A stretch of DNA of 64,000 nucleotides from Roseinatronobacter monicus (lineage in GTDB: Bacteria; Pseudomonadota; Alphaproteobacteria; Rhodobacterales; Rhodobacteraceae). Shown here piece after piece: positions 16,400 through 25,958 of the stretch. The stretch covers positions 3,405,001 to 3,469,000 of the forward strand of contig NZ_VFPT01000001.1 in NCBI RefSeq assembly GCF_006716865.1, given 5' to 3'. Under the pieces are notes generated by a model. It was not told where the DNA came from. It worked only from the letters and a program-made list of their open reading frames with translations, and did no database searches. Position 1 is the first letter of the stretch. Every line of letters starts with the position of its first letter. A program made the position numbers and the translations under genes.

Positions 16400-19300
16400 T
16401 CGGCATTGTCACATGGGCCGCCAACCATGCGCGCATGGTGATGGCGCTGCTGGTCATGGTGCTGGGCGCTGGCACTGCGGCCTATTTCTCGCTGCCCAAA
16501 GAGGGCGAGCCGGATATCGAGGTGCCCGCCGTCATCATTACCGTGCCCTTCCCCGGCATCTCGGCAGTGGATGGCGAGACGATGCTGGTCAAGCCGATGG
16601 AATCCGAGCTGTCCGATCTGGACGGGCTGAAAACCCTCAGTGCCTTTTCGGCGGACGGGTTCGCCGCCGCAGTGCTGGAATTCGAGTTTGGCTGGGACAA
16701 GACCGCCACAATGGCGGATATCCGCGACGCGATGGGCCGGGCCGAAGGTAAATTCCCCGAAGGCGCGCAAAACTACTCGATCGCGGAAATCAACTTCTCG
16801 CAATTCCCTATCATCATCGTGGCGGTCGCGGGCGATGTGTCGGAACGCACGCTTTTACGCGCAACCCGCGATCTGCAATCGCGGATCGAAGGGCTGGATT
16901 CCGTTCTGGAAGCTGAAATCGCTGGCTCGCGCGATGAAATGGTCGAGGTGCTGATCGACCCGTTGCGGCTGGAAGCCTATAACGTCACGGCGGGCGAGTT
17001 GATCCGCGTGGTCACCCAGAACAACCAGCTTGTCGCTGCGGGCGAGGTGGAAACCAATCTTGGCGCTTTCTCCGTCACAGTGCCGTCCAGCTTCAGCAGT
17101 CCCGAAGATATTTATCGCCTGCCGGTCAAGGTGAATGGCGATTCGGTCGTCACCTTGGGCGATCTGGCTGATATTCGCCTGACCTTCGCAGACCGCGAAG
17201 GGACCGCCCGTTTCAATGGTGAAACCAACCTTGCCATTCAGGTGGTCAAGCGCAAGGGCTTCAACGCCATCGACTCCACCGCCCAAGTGCGCGAGGCGAT
17301 CGAGGCAGAGCGCGCTTCTTGGCCCGAGGAACTGCAAGCCGCCATTCGGATCACCCCTGCACTGGACACGTCGATCCAGACAGGAGAGATGGTCACACAG
17401 CTTGAAGGTTCGGTGCTGACAGCCATTGCTCTGGTGATGATCGTGGTGCTGGCCGCCCTTGGCGCGCGCTCGGCGCTGTTGGTGGGGCTCGCCATTCCGA
17501 CATCATTCTTGCTGTGCTTCATCCTGTTGGGGCTGATGGATGTCGCGGTGTCCAATATTGTGATGTTCGGGCTTATTCTGGCAGTGGGCGTGTTGGTGGA
17601 TGGCGCGGTCGTGGTGACCGAATATGCCGACAAACGCCTTGCCGAAGGTGACGGCCCGATGGAAGCCTATGTCAAGGCCGCCAAGCGGATGTTCTGGCCG
17701 GTGATCGCCTCGACCGCGACGACGCTTTGTGCGTTTTTGCCCATGCTGTTCTGGCCCGGTGTCGCGGGCGAGTTCATGGGGCTGTTGCCTGTTACACTGA
17801 TCTTTGTGCTGACAGCATCGCTTGTGGTGGCGCTGGTTTTCTTGCCGGTCCTTGGTGGCATCACAGGCCGCCTTGCGCGTAAACTGGGCTATATGACAGA
17901 AGCCTTGCGCCCGTTGCCTTTGCTGGTGTGCCTGACGGTTGCCGGTGTGTTTGTGGCAGGGCTGGTGCTAGGGGGGCTGTTGTTGCTTAATCCGGGGCTG
18001 CTGACCGGGGGTACAGATGCGGCCCGAAGCTTGTCGCAGATGCTGCCGGGTGCTGTGCTGATGGCCCTCTCGGCGATGGGCATTTCCACAAGTTTCGCGG
18101 CCATCACCTCTCCGCGTAAACCCCGGCGCATTGATGCCGCCCGCAAATATTCCCCGGCCGGATATGTTGCCAAACTGTTCGTCGGCAACCCGGTAATGCC
18201 GGTAATACTGGTCGTTGCTGTCGTCGCGTTTGTGATCGGCGTATTTCAGTATTACGGCGAGAATAACCGTGGTGTGGAATTCTTTGTCGAAACCGAACCC
18301 GAGCAAGGCATCATCTATGTCCGCGCACGCGGCAACCTGTCGCTGACCCAAAAAGACAACCTTGTGCAACAGGTTGAACGGATCGCGCTGGCGGAAGACG
18401 GGCTTGCATCTGTTTTTGCCTTTGCGGGCGATGGCGGTTTGGACACCAACACCGCAGGCGAAGGGCCGCCCCGCGATGCGATTGGCCAGATCCAGTTTGA
18501 ACTGACCCATTGGCGCGAACGACAGGGCCAGCCACACTTGAGTGGGCAGGCCATTCTTGACCGCCTTGATGAACAATTCGAGCAGATTCCGGGCATTTAT
18601 ACCGAGTACCTGATCGCCTCTGGTGGGCCAGCAGGGGCGAAACCTGTGCATTTGCGCCTGACAGGCGATGATTTTGGCGAACTGGAAACCGCGTTCGAGA
18701 CGGTGCGCGCACGCTTTGCAGATATGCCCGGCCTGTTTGATTTGGAAGATTCGCGCCCTGTGCCCGGCATCGACTGGCAAATCAATGTCGATACCGAAAT
18801 GGCAGGCCGATTTGGTGCAGATGTGGCCACGATTGGCGGCATGGTGCAACTGGTCACGCGCGGGTTGTTGCTGGACACGATGCGGGTCGATACTTCGGAA
18901 GAAGAAATCGACATTCGCGTGCGCCTGCCCGAAGGTGACAGACTGCTGTCGACGCTGGACACGTTGCGGGTGCAGACAAATTTCGGTCTGGTGCCGCTGT
19001 CGAATTTCATCACCAGTGAAACCGTTGCCTCTCGTGGGCAGATCGACCGCGTGAACCAGCAACGCTATTACGATGTGCTGGCGGATGTGCGCTCTGGTCT
19101 GGTGCGGATCGTGGACCGCGAGGGCGAGACGGTGCGCGTTCTGACCCGCTCTGAAGTGGTGGCGCGCGAACATGAGACTGGCTCGCCCGAATATCAGCGC
19201 GTGCGCGAGACATTGGCCGAGATCGAGCGCAATGGATGGCGTCAGGTGCCAATCACCGCCACCGAACGCATCACTGCGCTGACCGACTGGCTGAACACCG

Positions 19301-20106
19301 AAGCGCCATTGCCTGCCTCCATCGGGTGGGAATGGACCGGTGAGCAGCAGGATCAGGAAGAAAGTACCGAATTCCTTACTGTTGCATTCAGTGCTGCATT
19401 GGGCCTGATGTTCGTGATTTTGCTGACCCAGTTCAACAGCTTTTACAATGCGGTTCTGGTACTGCTGGCCGTGGTTTTATCCTCTGCCGGGGTGCTGATC
19501 GGGATGCTGGTCATGGACCAGACCTTTTCGGTCATCATGACGGGGACAGGCATTGTTGCGCTGGCCGGGATTGTGGTGAACAACAACATTGTGCTGATCG
19601 ACACCTATCAGAATTACGCAAAGATCATGCCCCGGATCGAGGCCATCATCCGCACAGTCGAGGCCCGCATCCGGCCCGTTTTGATGACCACCACAACCAC
19701 AATGGCAGGCTTGACCCCCATGATGCTGGGCCTGTCGATTGATTTTGCGGGTGGCGGCTATTCCATCGACAACCCCACAGCGCTGTGGTGGAAGCAACTG
19801 GCGACGGCTGTGGTTTTCGGGTTGGGCGTCGCAACAATTCTGACGCTGATGCTGACGCCTGCGCTGCTGGCGCTGCGCGTCTGGGTGGAAAAAGGGGCCT
19901 ATAGCGGGGCGTTTGGTCTGGCTCGCATCTTCTCGCCGCGTGATTCGACGGCGCGGCGTGACCATGCATTGCAGAAAAAACTGCGCGGTATCCGGGATGC
20001 AGAATTGATCTGGGACGTGCCGCCAGAACCCAAAGAGGTGCAACTGCCGCTGCAACTTGGCGAACCCTTGCCCCGCGACACACCCCCCTTACGCGCGGCA
20101 GAGTAG
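16396..20106 (+). CDS. RND family efflux permease, enlarged
   Basis: 1236 residues, start coupled to the adaptor by ATGA. AcrB/MexB-type layout: TM1 near 12-32, a large periplasmic loop (GISAVDGETMLVKPMESEL), TM2-6 from about 337, the GVLVDGAVVVTE motif in TM4, a second periplasmic loop and TM8-12 with GIVVNNNIVLIDTYQN. It is about 190 residues longer than a usual RND pump; part of this is residues about 495-598, where two extra hydrophobic segments (LLVCLTVAGVFVAGLVLGG and AVLMALSAMGISTSFAA) are inserted between TM6 and TM7. It presumably exports drugs or other hydrophobic compounds by proton antiport; the substrate cannot be told. Confidence 0.9.
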   Translation: MIGIVTWAANHARMVMALLVMVLGAGTAAYFSLPKEGEPDIEVPAVIITVPFPGISAVDGETMLVKPMESELSDLDGLKTLSAFSADGFAAAVLEFEFGWDKTATMADIRDAMGRAEGKFPEGAQNYSIAEINFSQFPIIIVAVAGDVSERTLLRATRDLQSRIEGLDSVLEAEIAGSRDEMVEVLIDPLRLEAYNVTAGELIRVVTQNNQLVAAGEVETNLGAFSVTVPSSFSSPEDIYRLPVKVNGDSVVTLGDLADIRLTFADREGTARFNGETNLAIQVVKRKGFNAIDSTAQVREAIEAERASWPEELQAAIRITPALDTSIQTGEMVTQLEGSVLTAIALVMIVVLAALGARSALLVGLAIPTSFLLCFILLGLMDVAVSNIVMFGLILAVGVLVDGAVVVTEYADKRLAEGDGPMEAYVKAAKRMFWPVIASTATTLCAFLPMLFWPGVAGEFMGLLPVTLIFVLTASLVVALVFLPVLGGITGRLARKLGYMTEALRPLPLLVCLTVAGVFVAGLVLGGLLLLNPGLLTGGTDAARSLSQMLPGAVLMALSAMGISTSFAAITSPRKPRRIDAARKYSPAGYVAKLFVGNPVMPVILVVAVVAFVIGVFQYYGENNRGVEFFVETEPEQGIIYVRARGNLSLTQKDNLVQQVERIALAEDGLASVFAFAGDGGLDTNTAGEGPPRDAIGQIQFELTHWRERQGQPHLSGQAILDRLDEQFEQIPGIYTEYLIASGGPAGAKPVHLRLTGDDFGELETAFETVRARFADMPGLFDLEDSRPVPGIDWQINVDTEMAGRFGADVATIGGMVQLVTRGLLLDTMRVDTSEEEIDIRVRLPEGDRLLSTLDTLRVQTNFGLVPLSNFITSETVASRGQIDRVNQQRYYDVLADVRSGLVRIVDREGETVRVLTRSEVVAREHETGSPEYQRVRETLAEIERNGWRQVPITATERITALTDWLNTEAPLPASIGWEWTGEQQDQEESTEFLTVAFSAALGLMFVILLTQFNSFYNAVLVLLAVVLSSAGVLIGMLVMDQTFSVIMTGTGIVALAGIVVNNNIVLIDTYQNYAKIMPRIEAIIRTVEARIRPVLMTTTTTMAGLTPMMLGLSIDFAGGGYSIDNPTALWWKQLATAVVFGLGVATILTLMLTPALLALRVWVEKGAYSGAFGLARIFSPRDSTARRDHALQKKLRGIRDAELIWDVPPEPKEVQLPLQLGEPLPRDTPPLRAAE

Positions 20107-20114
20107 CTATATCA

Positions 20115-21431
20115 TCAGGCCCAAGGTGCCAGCACTGCGCGCAGATCAACTGTTGCGCGCAGCCGCTGTGCCAGCAGAAACATGCCACCGATCTTGCGGT
20201 GCATGAAAAGCAAATCGGCGGGCGGGACGTGCCAGAAATCCTTTGCAGCGCCCAACTCGGCCCCTGCGATGGCCAAATCCTCGATCAGGGTCGCGCGGCC
20301 GAAATCATAGAGGCTGGCCTGTCGCAAGGGCGCACTGGCCTGCACCGCCAGATCAACGATCAACGCCTGTCGCGCCTCTGGCTGATCGGGCGCGAAATAA
20401 CCAAGCGCAAGCATCTGCTCCCATATCGCCACGCGATCTTTCGCAAGAAAGGCGCGCAACAAGCCGCGATACTGCGCGGCAATATCGGGCGCAATATCGC
20501 GGGTTGCGCCAAAATCCAGCAACACCAGTCGCCCATCCGGGGCCAGACGATAATTGGCGAAATTCGGATCGGTCTGCATATAGCCCAACTCAAAAATCTC
20601 GCGCAGGACCAGCGTGATAAGCTGCGCGACCGTGGTGTTGCGGATGTCTTGCGCGGCATCGGCCAATGCCTCTATCGGGGCGCTCTCGACATAGTCCATG
20701 GCCAGAATACGCGGTGTGCTGAAATCCTTATGGTGCTGCGGCACAATGAAGGCAGGGTCGTTCTGCATCGCTGCGCCATAAGCCGCAAGCGCGGCCGCCT
20801 CGCGCAGATAATCTGCCTCCTGATGCAGTTGCGCGCTGGCCTCGGTCAGAAGCGGTGCGATCTGCATGCCCTTCGGCAAAACACCCGGCATACGCATCAG
20901 TCGCCCCAACGTGGCAATATCGCTGTCGATGCTTTCTGCCACACCCGGAAACTGCACCTTGATCGCCAGATCAGTCCCATCGCGCAACCGTGCCCGGTGC
21001 ACTTGCCCGATTGAAGCCGCAGCAAGCGGGTGCACATCGAACCGCGCGAACTGCTTGTGCCAATCAGCGCCCCATTCAGAAATGAGCACCGCCTTTAATT
21101 GCTTTGGCGGCATTGCGGGCGCATTTGCCTGTAACTGGCCAAGGATCGCCGTTATTTCCGTAGGCAAGGCAAAACCGTTTTCCATCGACAACATCTGGCC
21201 CAGCTTCATGGCCGCGCCGCGCAGATGCCCCAATCCCCCCGCAAGGCGCAAGGCATTGGCCGAGGTCAGCGCCGCTTGCGCCAGATCGGCCCTGCGCCCA
21301 CGCATGAGATTTGACGCAACACCCCCCAGTGTTGCACCCAGAATGCCCCCTGCGACACCGCCAATACGAAGGTTGCGCGCAAAAGCACGTTGCGGGACCG
21401 AGCGCGGCGATGGGGGCGGATCTTGCGACAT
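20115..21431 (-). CDS. ABC1/UbiB-family atypical kinase (AarF/ADCK)
   Basis: 438 residues. The family-specific KxGQ motif (GAAMKLGQMLSMENG, near residue 75), AAASIGQVHRA (the A-rich loop replacing a glycine-rich loop), LAIKVQFPG with the lysine, DPNFANYRLAPDGRLVLLDFGATRDI with the catalytic Asn and DFG are all present. UbiB-type proteins support ubiquinone synthesis through ATPase activity; this paralogue is of the shorter, MDR-like ABC1 group without the C-terminal membrane helices, so a direct ubiB call is withheld. It ends facing the RND operon. Confidence 0.85.
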   Translation of the reverse strand: MSQDPPPSPRSVPQRAFARNLRIGGVAGGILGATLGGVASNLMRGRRADLAQAALTSANALRLAGGLGHLRGAAMKLGQMLSMENGFALPTEITAILGQLQANAPAMPPKQLKAVLISEWGADWHKQFARFDVHPLAAASIGQVHRARLRDGTDLAIKVQFPGVAESIDSDIATLGRLMRMPGVLPKGMQIAPLLTEASAQLHQEADYLREAAALAAYGAAMQNDPAFIVPQHHKDFSTPRILAMDYVESAPIEALADAAQDIRNTTVAQLITLVLREIFELGYMQTDPNFANYRLAPDGRLVLLDFGATRDIAPDIAAQYRGLLRAFLAKDRVAIWEQMLALGYFAPDQPEARQALIVDLAVQASAPLRQASLYDFGRATLIEDLAIAGAELGAAKDFWHVPPADLLFMHRKIGGMFLLAQRLRATVDLRAVLAPWA

Positions 21432-21507
21432 GAAGGGGAATTTGGCGCGCTATCAGACAATGTCGAGGGGGTTCATTCAATTGTGCTGCGCGTGTCCTTT
21501 TTGTTGA

Positions 21508-21572
21508 GGGGGCTGCCGCCCCCACCCGGCCTGCGGCCGTGTTCCCCCGCGAGTATTTTCGGCAAGAAAATG
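21508..21572 (+). repeat. Recurrent hairpin plus GAGTATTTT intergenic element, copy 1
   Basis: GGGGGC-TGCC-GCCCCC (21508-21523) is followed after about 27 bases by GAGTATTTTCGGCAAGAAAA then TG (21551-21572). The second part recurs in reverse at 24480-24501 with one difference. The gap 21432-21841 also holds a terminator and tRNA-Asp, and no protein gene. Confidence 0.7.
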
Positions 21573-21654
21573 AAGATTGTCTATGATCTGCTTTTATCGT
21601 GGCGCAGCCCCTTCAGGGGGGGTGCAGGTAGGAGAATTGCGCTGCTTCAAAGTT

Positions 21655-21684
21655 AAAAGCCCCTGCCGATTGGCAGGGGCTTTT
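21655..21684 (-). terminator. Intrinsic terminator of tRNA-Asp (bidirectional)
   Basis: AAAAGCCCCTGCC, loop GATT, GGCAGGGGCTTTT: a 13-bp stem including the A/T ends, symmetric so it can act both ways. It lies 3 bases past the CCA end of tRNA-Asp. Confidence 0.9.
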
Positions 21685-21687
21685 AAG

Positions 21688-21764
21688 TGGCGCGGTTGAC
21701 GGGGCTCGAACCCGCGACCCCCGGCGTGACAGGCCGGTACTCTAACCAACTGAGCTACAACCGC
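21688..21764 (-). tRNA. tRNA-Asp (anticodon GTC)
   Basis: The 77-base gene starts GCGGTTGTAGCTCAG at 21764 and ends CAACCGC-G-CCA at 21688, with CCA encoded. The acceptor stem pairs GCGGTTG with CAACCGC, the discriminator is G, the D-arm is GCTCAGTTGGTTAGAGT, the anticodon loop is CTGTCAC (GTC) and the T-arm has GGGTTCGAGCCC. Confidence 0.97.
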
Positions 21765-21841
21765 GCGATAAGCGCCGTTTAGGCAATCCGGAAACGCCCG
21801 TCAAGCACAAAGCGGCAGGAAATTCCCTCGCTGGGGCAAAA

Positions 21842-22573
21842 TCAGGCCTTGGCGCGCGCGCGACTGCGCCGCCACGCAAGCCACCCGAGAACCGAGAGAT
21901 AAAGAAGATCCGCCAGCACAAATGTCAGCCATGTGCGCAAGAATAGCAGGCCCACAAAAGCGCTCATCCCGATCATGATCCAGATGGCGTTTTCACGCGC
22001 GATCCGCACGGCCTTGAGCGATGGGGTCGGCAGACGCGAGACCATCAGAAAACCGACCCCCGCCAGATACAGGGCCACCAGAAACGGCGCGCGCGTAGGG
22101 TCCAGAACACCGGACAGGCCCAGAAAGACAGGCAGCAAACCCAGCATCGCGCCCGCTGGCGCAGGCACACCCACGAAATGCCGCTGCACCGGCCCGTCCG
22201 GTGCTGCACGCGAGATGTTAAAGCGCGCAAGCCGCAGACAGGCGCAGACTGCAAAAACCAGCACAAAGGTCCACCCGACGCCGGCCATCGGCCCAGCCAG
22301 CGCATAGCCAAACACCAAAATGCCGGGCGCGACCCCGAAACTGACAAAATCTGCAAAACTGTCGAGTTCCGCACCAAATGAACTGGCAGCATTGAGTTTG
22401 CGCGCCAAAAGACCATCAAACCCGTCCATCACGGCGGCGAAGATGATCAACGCGGCGGCAAGCTCGAACCGACCATCAAAAGTGTAGCGAATAGCGCTCA
22501 GCCCGGCACACATGCCCAGTATCGTCACCAGATTGGGCACGAGTTGCAGCAGGGGCAAGCGCTCTCGCGGCAT
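21842..22573 (-). CDS. pssA: CDP-diacylglycerol-serine O-phosphatidyltransferase
   Basis: 243 residues with about seven membrane segments. The CDP-alcohol phosphotransferase motif is complete: MDGFDGLLARKLN, eight residues, GAELDSFADFVSFG (Dx2DGx2ARx8Gx3Dx3D). It transfers phosphatidyl from CDP-DAG to serine, giving phosphatidylserine. The neighbour psd, 2 bp upstream in the same operon, decarboxylates the product to phosphatidylethanolamine. Confidence 0.96.
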   Translation of the reverse strand: MPRERLPLLQLVPNLVTILGMCAGLSAIRYTFDGRFELAAALIIFAAVMDGFDGLLARKLNAASSFGAELDSFADFVSFGVAPGILVFGYALAGPMAGVGWTFVLVFAVCACLRLARFNISRAAPDGPVQRHFVGVPAPAGAMLGLLPVFLGLSGVLDPTRAPFLVALYLAGVGFLMVSRLPTPSLKAVRIARENAIWIMIGMSAFVGLLFLRTWLTFVLADLLYLSVLGWLAWRRSRARAKA

Positions 22574-22575
22574 GG

Positions 22576-23274
22576 TTAACGGGCCTCGGCCAAGCGGCGG
22601 GGTTCTTGTGCATACAGATCGGCAATGACCGTCTCGGCCGAGATCATGGTCTGCCCCAGCGCGACCATCGGCTCGACGCCCTCGGGCAGGTAAACATCCA
22701 CCCGAGACCCGAAGCGAATCATGCCAAACCGCGCGCCTGTGGCCAGAACATCCCCTTCTTTGACCTCACACAGAATGCGCCGCGCAACCAGACCGGCAAT
22801 CTGAACAACCGCGATCTTGCGACCATCCTCCATCTCGATTGCCAAAGAGTTCCGCTCGTTCTGCTCGCTTGCCTTGTCCAGCGAAGCATTGAAAAACTTG
22901 CCCGCTCTGTAGGAAATATTGGTGATCTTTCCACCGATTGGCGCGCGGTTCACGTGGCAGTTAAACACATTCATGAAAACCGACACGCGTGTCAGCGCGG
23001 CGCTGCCCATGTTCAACTCGGCAGGGGGGATTGCGGGTTCAATCAACGAGATTACGCCATCCGCCGGGCTGACCAGCAAACCGTCGCGTATGGGCGTTTG
23101 GCGTTCAGGGTCGCGGAAGAAATAATAGCACCAGACTGTCAGAACCACCCCGATCCAGCCCAAAGGCTGCCAGATCACGAACAGCAGCAGCGTGACCGCT
23201 GCAAAGATACCAATAAACTTGTAGCCTTCCTTATGGATCGGCTTGACGACTGTCGAAAGCATGTCAGCGGCCAT
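22576..23274 (-). CDS. psd: Phosphatidylserine decarboxylase proenzyme
   Basis: 232 residues, the short archaeal/alphaproteobacterial type. An N-terminal hydrophobic region ([23 protein letters not shown]) anchors it; [17 protein letters not shown] is the conserved core; the self-cleavage site is the GS in [15 protein letters not shown], where the serine becomes the pyruvoyl group. It makes phosphatidylethanolamine from the PssA product. Confidence 0.96.
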   Translation of the reverse strand: MAADMLSTVVKPIHKEGYKFIGIFAAVTLLLFVIWQPLGWIGVVLTVWCYYFFRDPERQTPIRDGLLVSPADGVISLIEPAIPPAELNMGSAALTRVSVFMNVFNCHVNRAPIGGKITNISYRAGKFFNASLDKASEQNERNSLAIEMEDGRKIAVVQIAGLVARRILCEVKEGDVLATGARFGMIRFGSRVDVYLPEGVEPMVALGQTMISAETVIADLYAQEPRRLAEAR

Positions 23275-23292
23275 CGGGCCTCCTTCGCGAGG

Positions 23293-24417
23293 TTAAAGTG
23301 GGTCTATGTCACCCTGCGCGCGGTCGGCATGAAAGCGGGCCACGAACTGGTCAAGCTTGCCCAAGGAAATTGCATCGCGCAACCCTTGCATAAGCCGTTG
23401 ATAATACGTCAGGTTGTGCCAAGTCAGCAACATCGAGCCGATGATCTCGTCACTCTTGATGACGTGATGCAGATAGGCGCGGCTGTAGTTCCGGCACGCG
23501 GGGCAGGTGCACCCCGCTTCCAGTGGGCGCGGGTCATCCCGGTGGCGGGCATTGCGCAGATTGACCGGGCCACGCGCGGTCCATCCCTGCCCCGTCCTGC
23601 CCGAGCGCGAGGGCAAGACACAGTCAAACATATCTACTCCGCGCTGCACGGCGCCCACAATGTCATCCGGTTTGCCCACCCCCATCAGATAGCGCGGTTT
23701 GTCCTCGGGCAGCTGGTCCGGAGCATAGTCCAGAACCTGAAACATCAGCTCCTGCCCTTCGCCGACGGCCAGCCCGCCAATCGCATAGCCATCAAATCCG
23801 ATCGCGCGCAACTTTTCAGCACTCTCGGCGCGCTGGTCAGGATAGACCGAGCCTTGCTGAATCCCGAACAGCGCATGGCCCGGGATGTCGCCAAAGGCAT
23901 CGCGTGAGCGCCGCGCCCAACGCATCGACAATTCCATCGACGCGCGCGCTGTCTTCTCATCCGCGGGCCAGGGCGTGCATTCGTCAAAGGACATCACAAT
24001 GTCAGACCCAAGCAGGCGCTGTATCTCCATTGAGCGCTCTGGTGTCAGCATATGGCGCGCGCCGTCTATATGGCTGGCGAAGCGCACGCCCTCTTCGGTC
24101 ATGTTGCGCAGGGAGGCGAGTGACATAACTTGAAACCCGCCGGAATCCGTTAGAATAGGCCGGTCCCAGTTCATAAATTTGTGCAATCCGCCAAGATTGG
24201 CAATCCGCTCGGCGGTGGGGCGCAGCATCAGATGATAGGTATTGCCCAGCAAAATATCAGCGCCGGTTTCGCGCACAGACTCGGGCATCATGGCCTTCAC
24301 GGTCGCCGCCGTGCCCACAGGCATGAATGCGGGTGTCCGTATCTCACCGCGCGGCGTTGCGATCACACCTGTGCGCGCGCGCCCATCGCGGGCCGATATG
24401 TCAAATTTGAAACCCAT
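23293..24417 (-). CDS. tgt: tRNA-guanine transglycosylase
   Basis: 374 residues from ATG 24417 ([17 protein letters not shown]); the frame is open further upstream but that part reads through the intergenic repeat. Tgt swaps the wobble guanine of GUN-anticodon tRNAs for preQ1 on the way to queuosine. [12 protein letters not shown] holds the catalytic aspartate, [23 protein letters not shown] the second one and the substrate pocket, and [16 protein letters not shown] the zinc ligands. tRNA-Asp in this window (GTC anticodon) is one of its expected substrates. Confidence 0.97.
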   Translation of the reverse strand: MGFKFDISARDGRARTGVIATPRGEIRTPAFMPVGTAATVKAMMPESVRETGADILLGNTYHLMLRPTAERIANLGGLHKFMNWDRPILTDSGGFQVMSLASLRNMTEEGVRFASHIDGARHMLTPERSMEIQRLLGSDIVMSFDECTPWPADEKTARASMELSMRWARRSRDAFGDIPGHALFGIQQGSVYPDQRAESAEKLRAIGFDGYAIGGLAVGEGQELMFQVLDYAPDQLPEDKPRYLMGVGKPDDIVGAVQRGVDMFDCVLPSRSGRTGQGWTARGPVNLRNARHRDDPRPLEAGCTCPACRNYSRAYLHHVIKSDEIIGSMLLTWHNLTYYQRLMQGLRDAISLGKLDQFVARFHADRAQGDIDPL

Positions 24418-24479
24418 GCATACTGCCCTTTGCCAGACGCTCCTTTGACGCAAAAGCCATGCTTTGCCAAGTGACCGTG

Positions 24480-24501
24480 CATTTTCTTGCCAAAAATACT
24501 C
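24480..24501 (-). repeat. Recurrent GAGTATTTT intergenic element, copy 2
   Basis: Read on the minus strand it is GAGTATTTTTGGCAAGAAAA then TG, 21 of 22 bases like 21551-21572. As in copy 1, a GC-rich hairpin (24526-24580) lies upstream of it on the same strand. Confidence 0.7.
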
Positions 24502-24525
24502 AACTCCCACGGTTCAGGCGCGGCG

Positions 24526-24580
24526 CTTTCTGCGCGGGGGCAAGCGGGTGGGTGGGTGGGCGACGCCCCCGCGCTGAAAG
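24526..24580 (-). terminator. 16-bp hairpin carrying a G-quadruplex motif in its loop, after smr
   Basis: Arms 24526-24541 (CTTTCTGCGCGGGGGC) and 24565-24580 (GCCCCCGCGCTGAAAG) pair with one mismatch. The 23-base loop contains GGGTGGGTGGGTGGG (24546-24560), a canonical single-T-loop quadruplex sequence on the plus strand. It begins 6 bases past the smr stop, so it may end or protect that transcript. Confidence 0.6.
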
Positions 24581-24586
24581 CCAGCC

Positions 24587-25186
24587 TTACCGCGGTCTGC
24601 GCAAATAGACATAATATGCGCCACTGCCGCCATGGCGCGCATGGGCTTCTCGAATTTCCAGCACAGTTCCGTTCAACGGCGCCATGCGCAGCCATTGCGG
24701 CACATCATGCTTCAGCGCGCCCTGCCTGCGCGGGATCGGGCCGTCATCGCCGACTGTCTTGCCCTTGCCGGTAATCACCAGCACCAGCCGCAAGCCCTGC
24801 GCCTGTGCGCGCAGGATAAACCCGTTCAGCACCCCATGCGCTTGCGCAAGCGTCATGCCATGCAGGTCGATGCGCGCTTCGGGGTCAAGTTTTCCACGGG
24901 TCAGGCGCTGGAACTTGCGCTTGTCCATCTGCACCGGCACGCGCGCCAATGCATCGGACAAGGGGTGCGCCAGATCATGGCCGGGGGGTGGGCGCGACGG
25001 GGTTGGGCGAAAGCTTGCGCGCGCTGTCTCGGGTGTTTTGCGCAAGCTTGGCTTTGCTTCGGGTATCGGTGCCGGGTCCGGCATGAAAACCGGTCTGGCT
25101 TCTGATTTCAAAGGCCGCGTAGTCTGCACCACGCGGCCCCATAAGTCTTGATCCTCTGGCGAGAGCCCTCGCCGCCGACGGCTCAT
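24587..25186 (-). CDS. Smr-domain protein
   Basis: 199 residues. A basic N-terminus and a proline-rich linker (residues about 35-75) precede an Smr domain of about 85 residues: RIDLHGMTLAQAHGVLNGF, LVLVITGKGKT, then PLNGTVLEIREAHARHGGSGAYYVYLR. Stand-alone Smr proteins are nucleases, in E. coli SmrB a ribosome-collision endonuclease; whether this one has that role is not shown. Its start overlaps the timA stop by 4 bp. Confidence 0.9.
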   Translation of the reverse strand: MSRRRRGLSPEDQDLWGRVVQTTRPLKSEARPVFMPDPAPIPEAKPSLRKTPETARASFRPTPSRPPPGHDLAHPLSDALARVPVQMDKRKFQRLTRGKLDPEARIDLHGMTLAQAHGVLNGFILRAQAQGLRLVLVITGKGKTVGDDGPIPRRQGALKHDVPQWLRMAPLNGTVLEIREAHARHGGSGAYYVYLRRPR

Positions 25187-25851
25187 TCGCCTGTCGCCAC
25201 CAACTTCCAGTTGGGGCTGTCCGAGCTCATGTCGCGCGCGAAAGTCCAGACGTCTTTCTGACGCTTGATCTCATTGGGGTCGCCTTCAATCACTTCGCCA
25301 CTGTCCGCCTTGCGCACCACAGATGTCAGCTCGCCCACGAATTTGATCGTGATCTCGCCCTCTTTGGTCGTCTCGTCAAACACTGCGTCAACGATGCTCA
25401 ACTCGCGCAGACCCACAAAGGTCGCGTCTACGCGCAATCCTTCTTTCTCACGCAACTGCACCACCTCATCGAAGCTGTTGAACACATCGCGCGACAGGAA
25501 TGGCAGGATCGGGTCAAGATCGGACGACTCGAAGGACATCAGGATCATTTCGTACGCACCACGTGCACCTTGCAGAAATTTATCGACGCTGAATTCAGGG
25601 TCTGTGGATTTCATGCGACCCAAGGCCTTGGCCATGTCTGACCCCTCGGGCACGTGATCGGTGATATCCGTATCCGGACCCCCTTCGATCACTTCAAAGC
25701 GTGGCTTTGTTGCTGCCTCGGGCTCAGCACCCTGACGCGGCAATGGTTTTTGTTCAAAGCCGTCTCGCGATCCTAATACAGAGCGCAAACGCAAAATCAA
25801 AAAGACAGCTATTCCGGCAAGAATAAGAAGCTGGATCACGGCAGGTTCCAT
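25183..25851 (-). CDS. Tim44/TimA-family membrane adaptor
   Basis: 222 residues. ATG 25851 is chosen for GAGGAAAC just upstream. One N-terminal membrane segment (VIQLLILAGIAVFLILRL) and an acidic linker are followed by a Tim44-like domain from about 85 (SVDKFLQGARGAYEMILMSFESSDL..WTFARDMSSDSPNWKLVATGE). Alphaproteobacterial TimA is the relative of mitochondrial Tim44 and is proposed to act in membrane or secretion processes. The gene diverges from fxsA and lies near secB, as in relatives. Confidence 0.9.
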   Translation of the reverse strand: MEPAVIQLLILAGIAVFLILRLRSVLGSRDGFEQKPLPRQGAEPEAATKPRFEVIEGGPDTDITDHVPEGSDMAKALGRMKSTDPEFSVDKFLQGARGAYEMILMSFESSDLDPILPFLSRDVFNSFDEVVQLREKEGLRVDATFVGLRELSIVDAVFDETTKEGEITIKFVGELTSVVRKADSGEVIEGDPNEIKRQKDVWTFARDMSSDSPNWKLVATGE

Positions 25852-25958
25852 TGTTTCCTCGGCCAAGGGTTGGTATGGCGGGTCTGTTGCCTATGTAAGG
25901 TGGGTTGCGGGCCAAGTCCACCACATGCGACCATGTCACCCGCGAGAAGGGCGAAGTA

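Noticed and set aside
17968..19173. 401-codon ORF on - inside the RND gene
   Set aside because: Shadow of a gene with clear RND motifs.
22606..23907. 433-codon ORF on + across psd and tgt
   Set aside because: Runs antisense through two well-supported genes and their gap.
24418..24510. N-terminal extension of tgt
   Set aside because: It would encode the intergenic repeat; conserved Tgt sequence starts at 24417.
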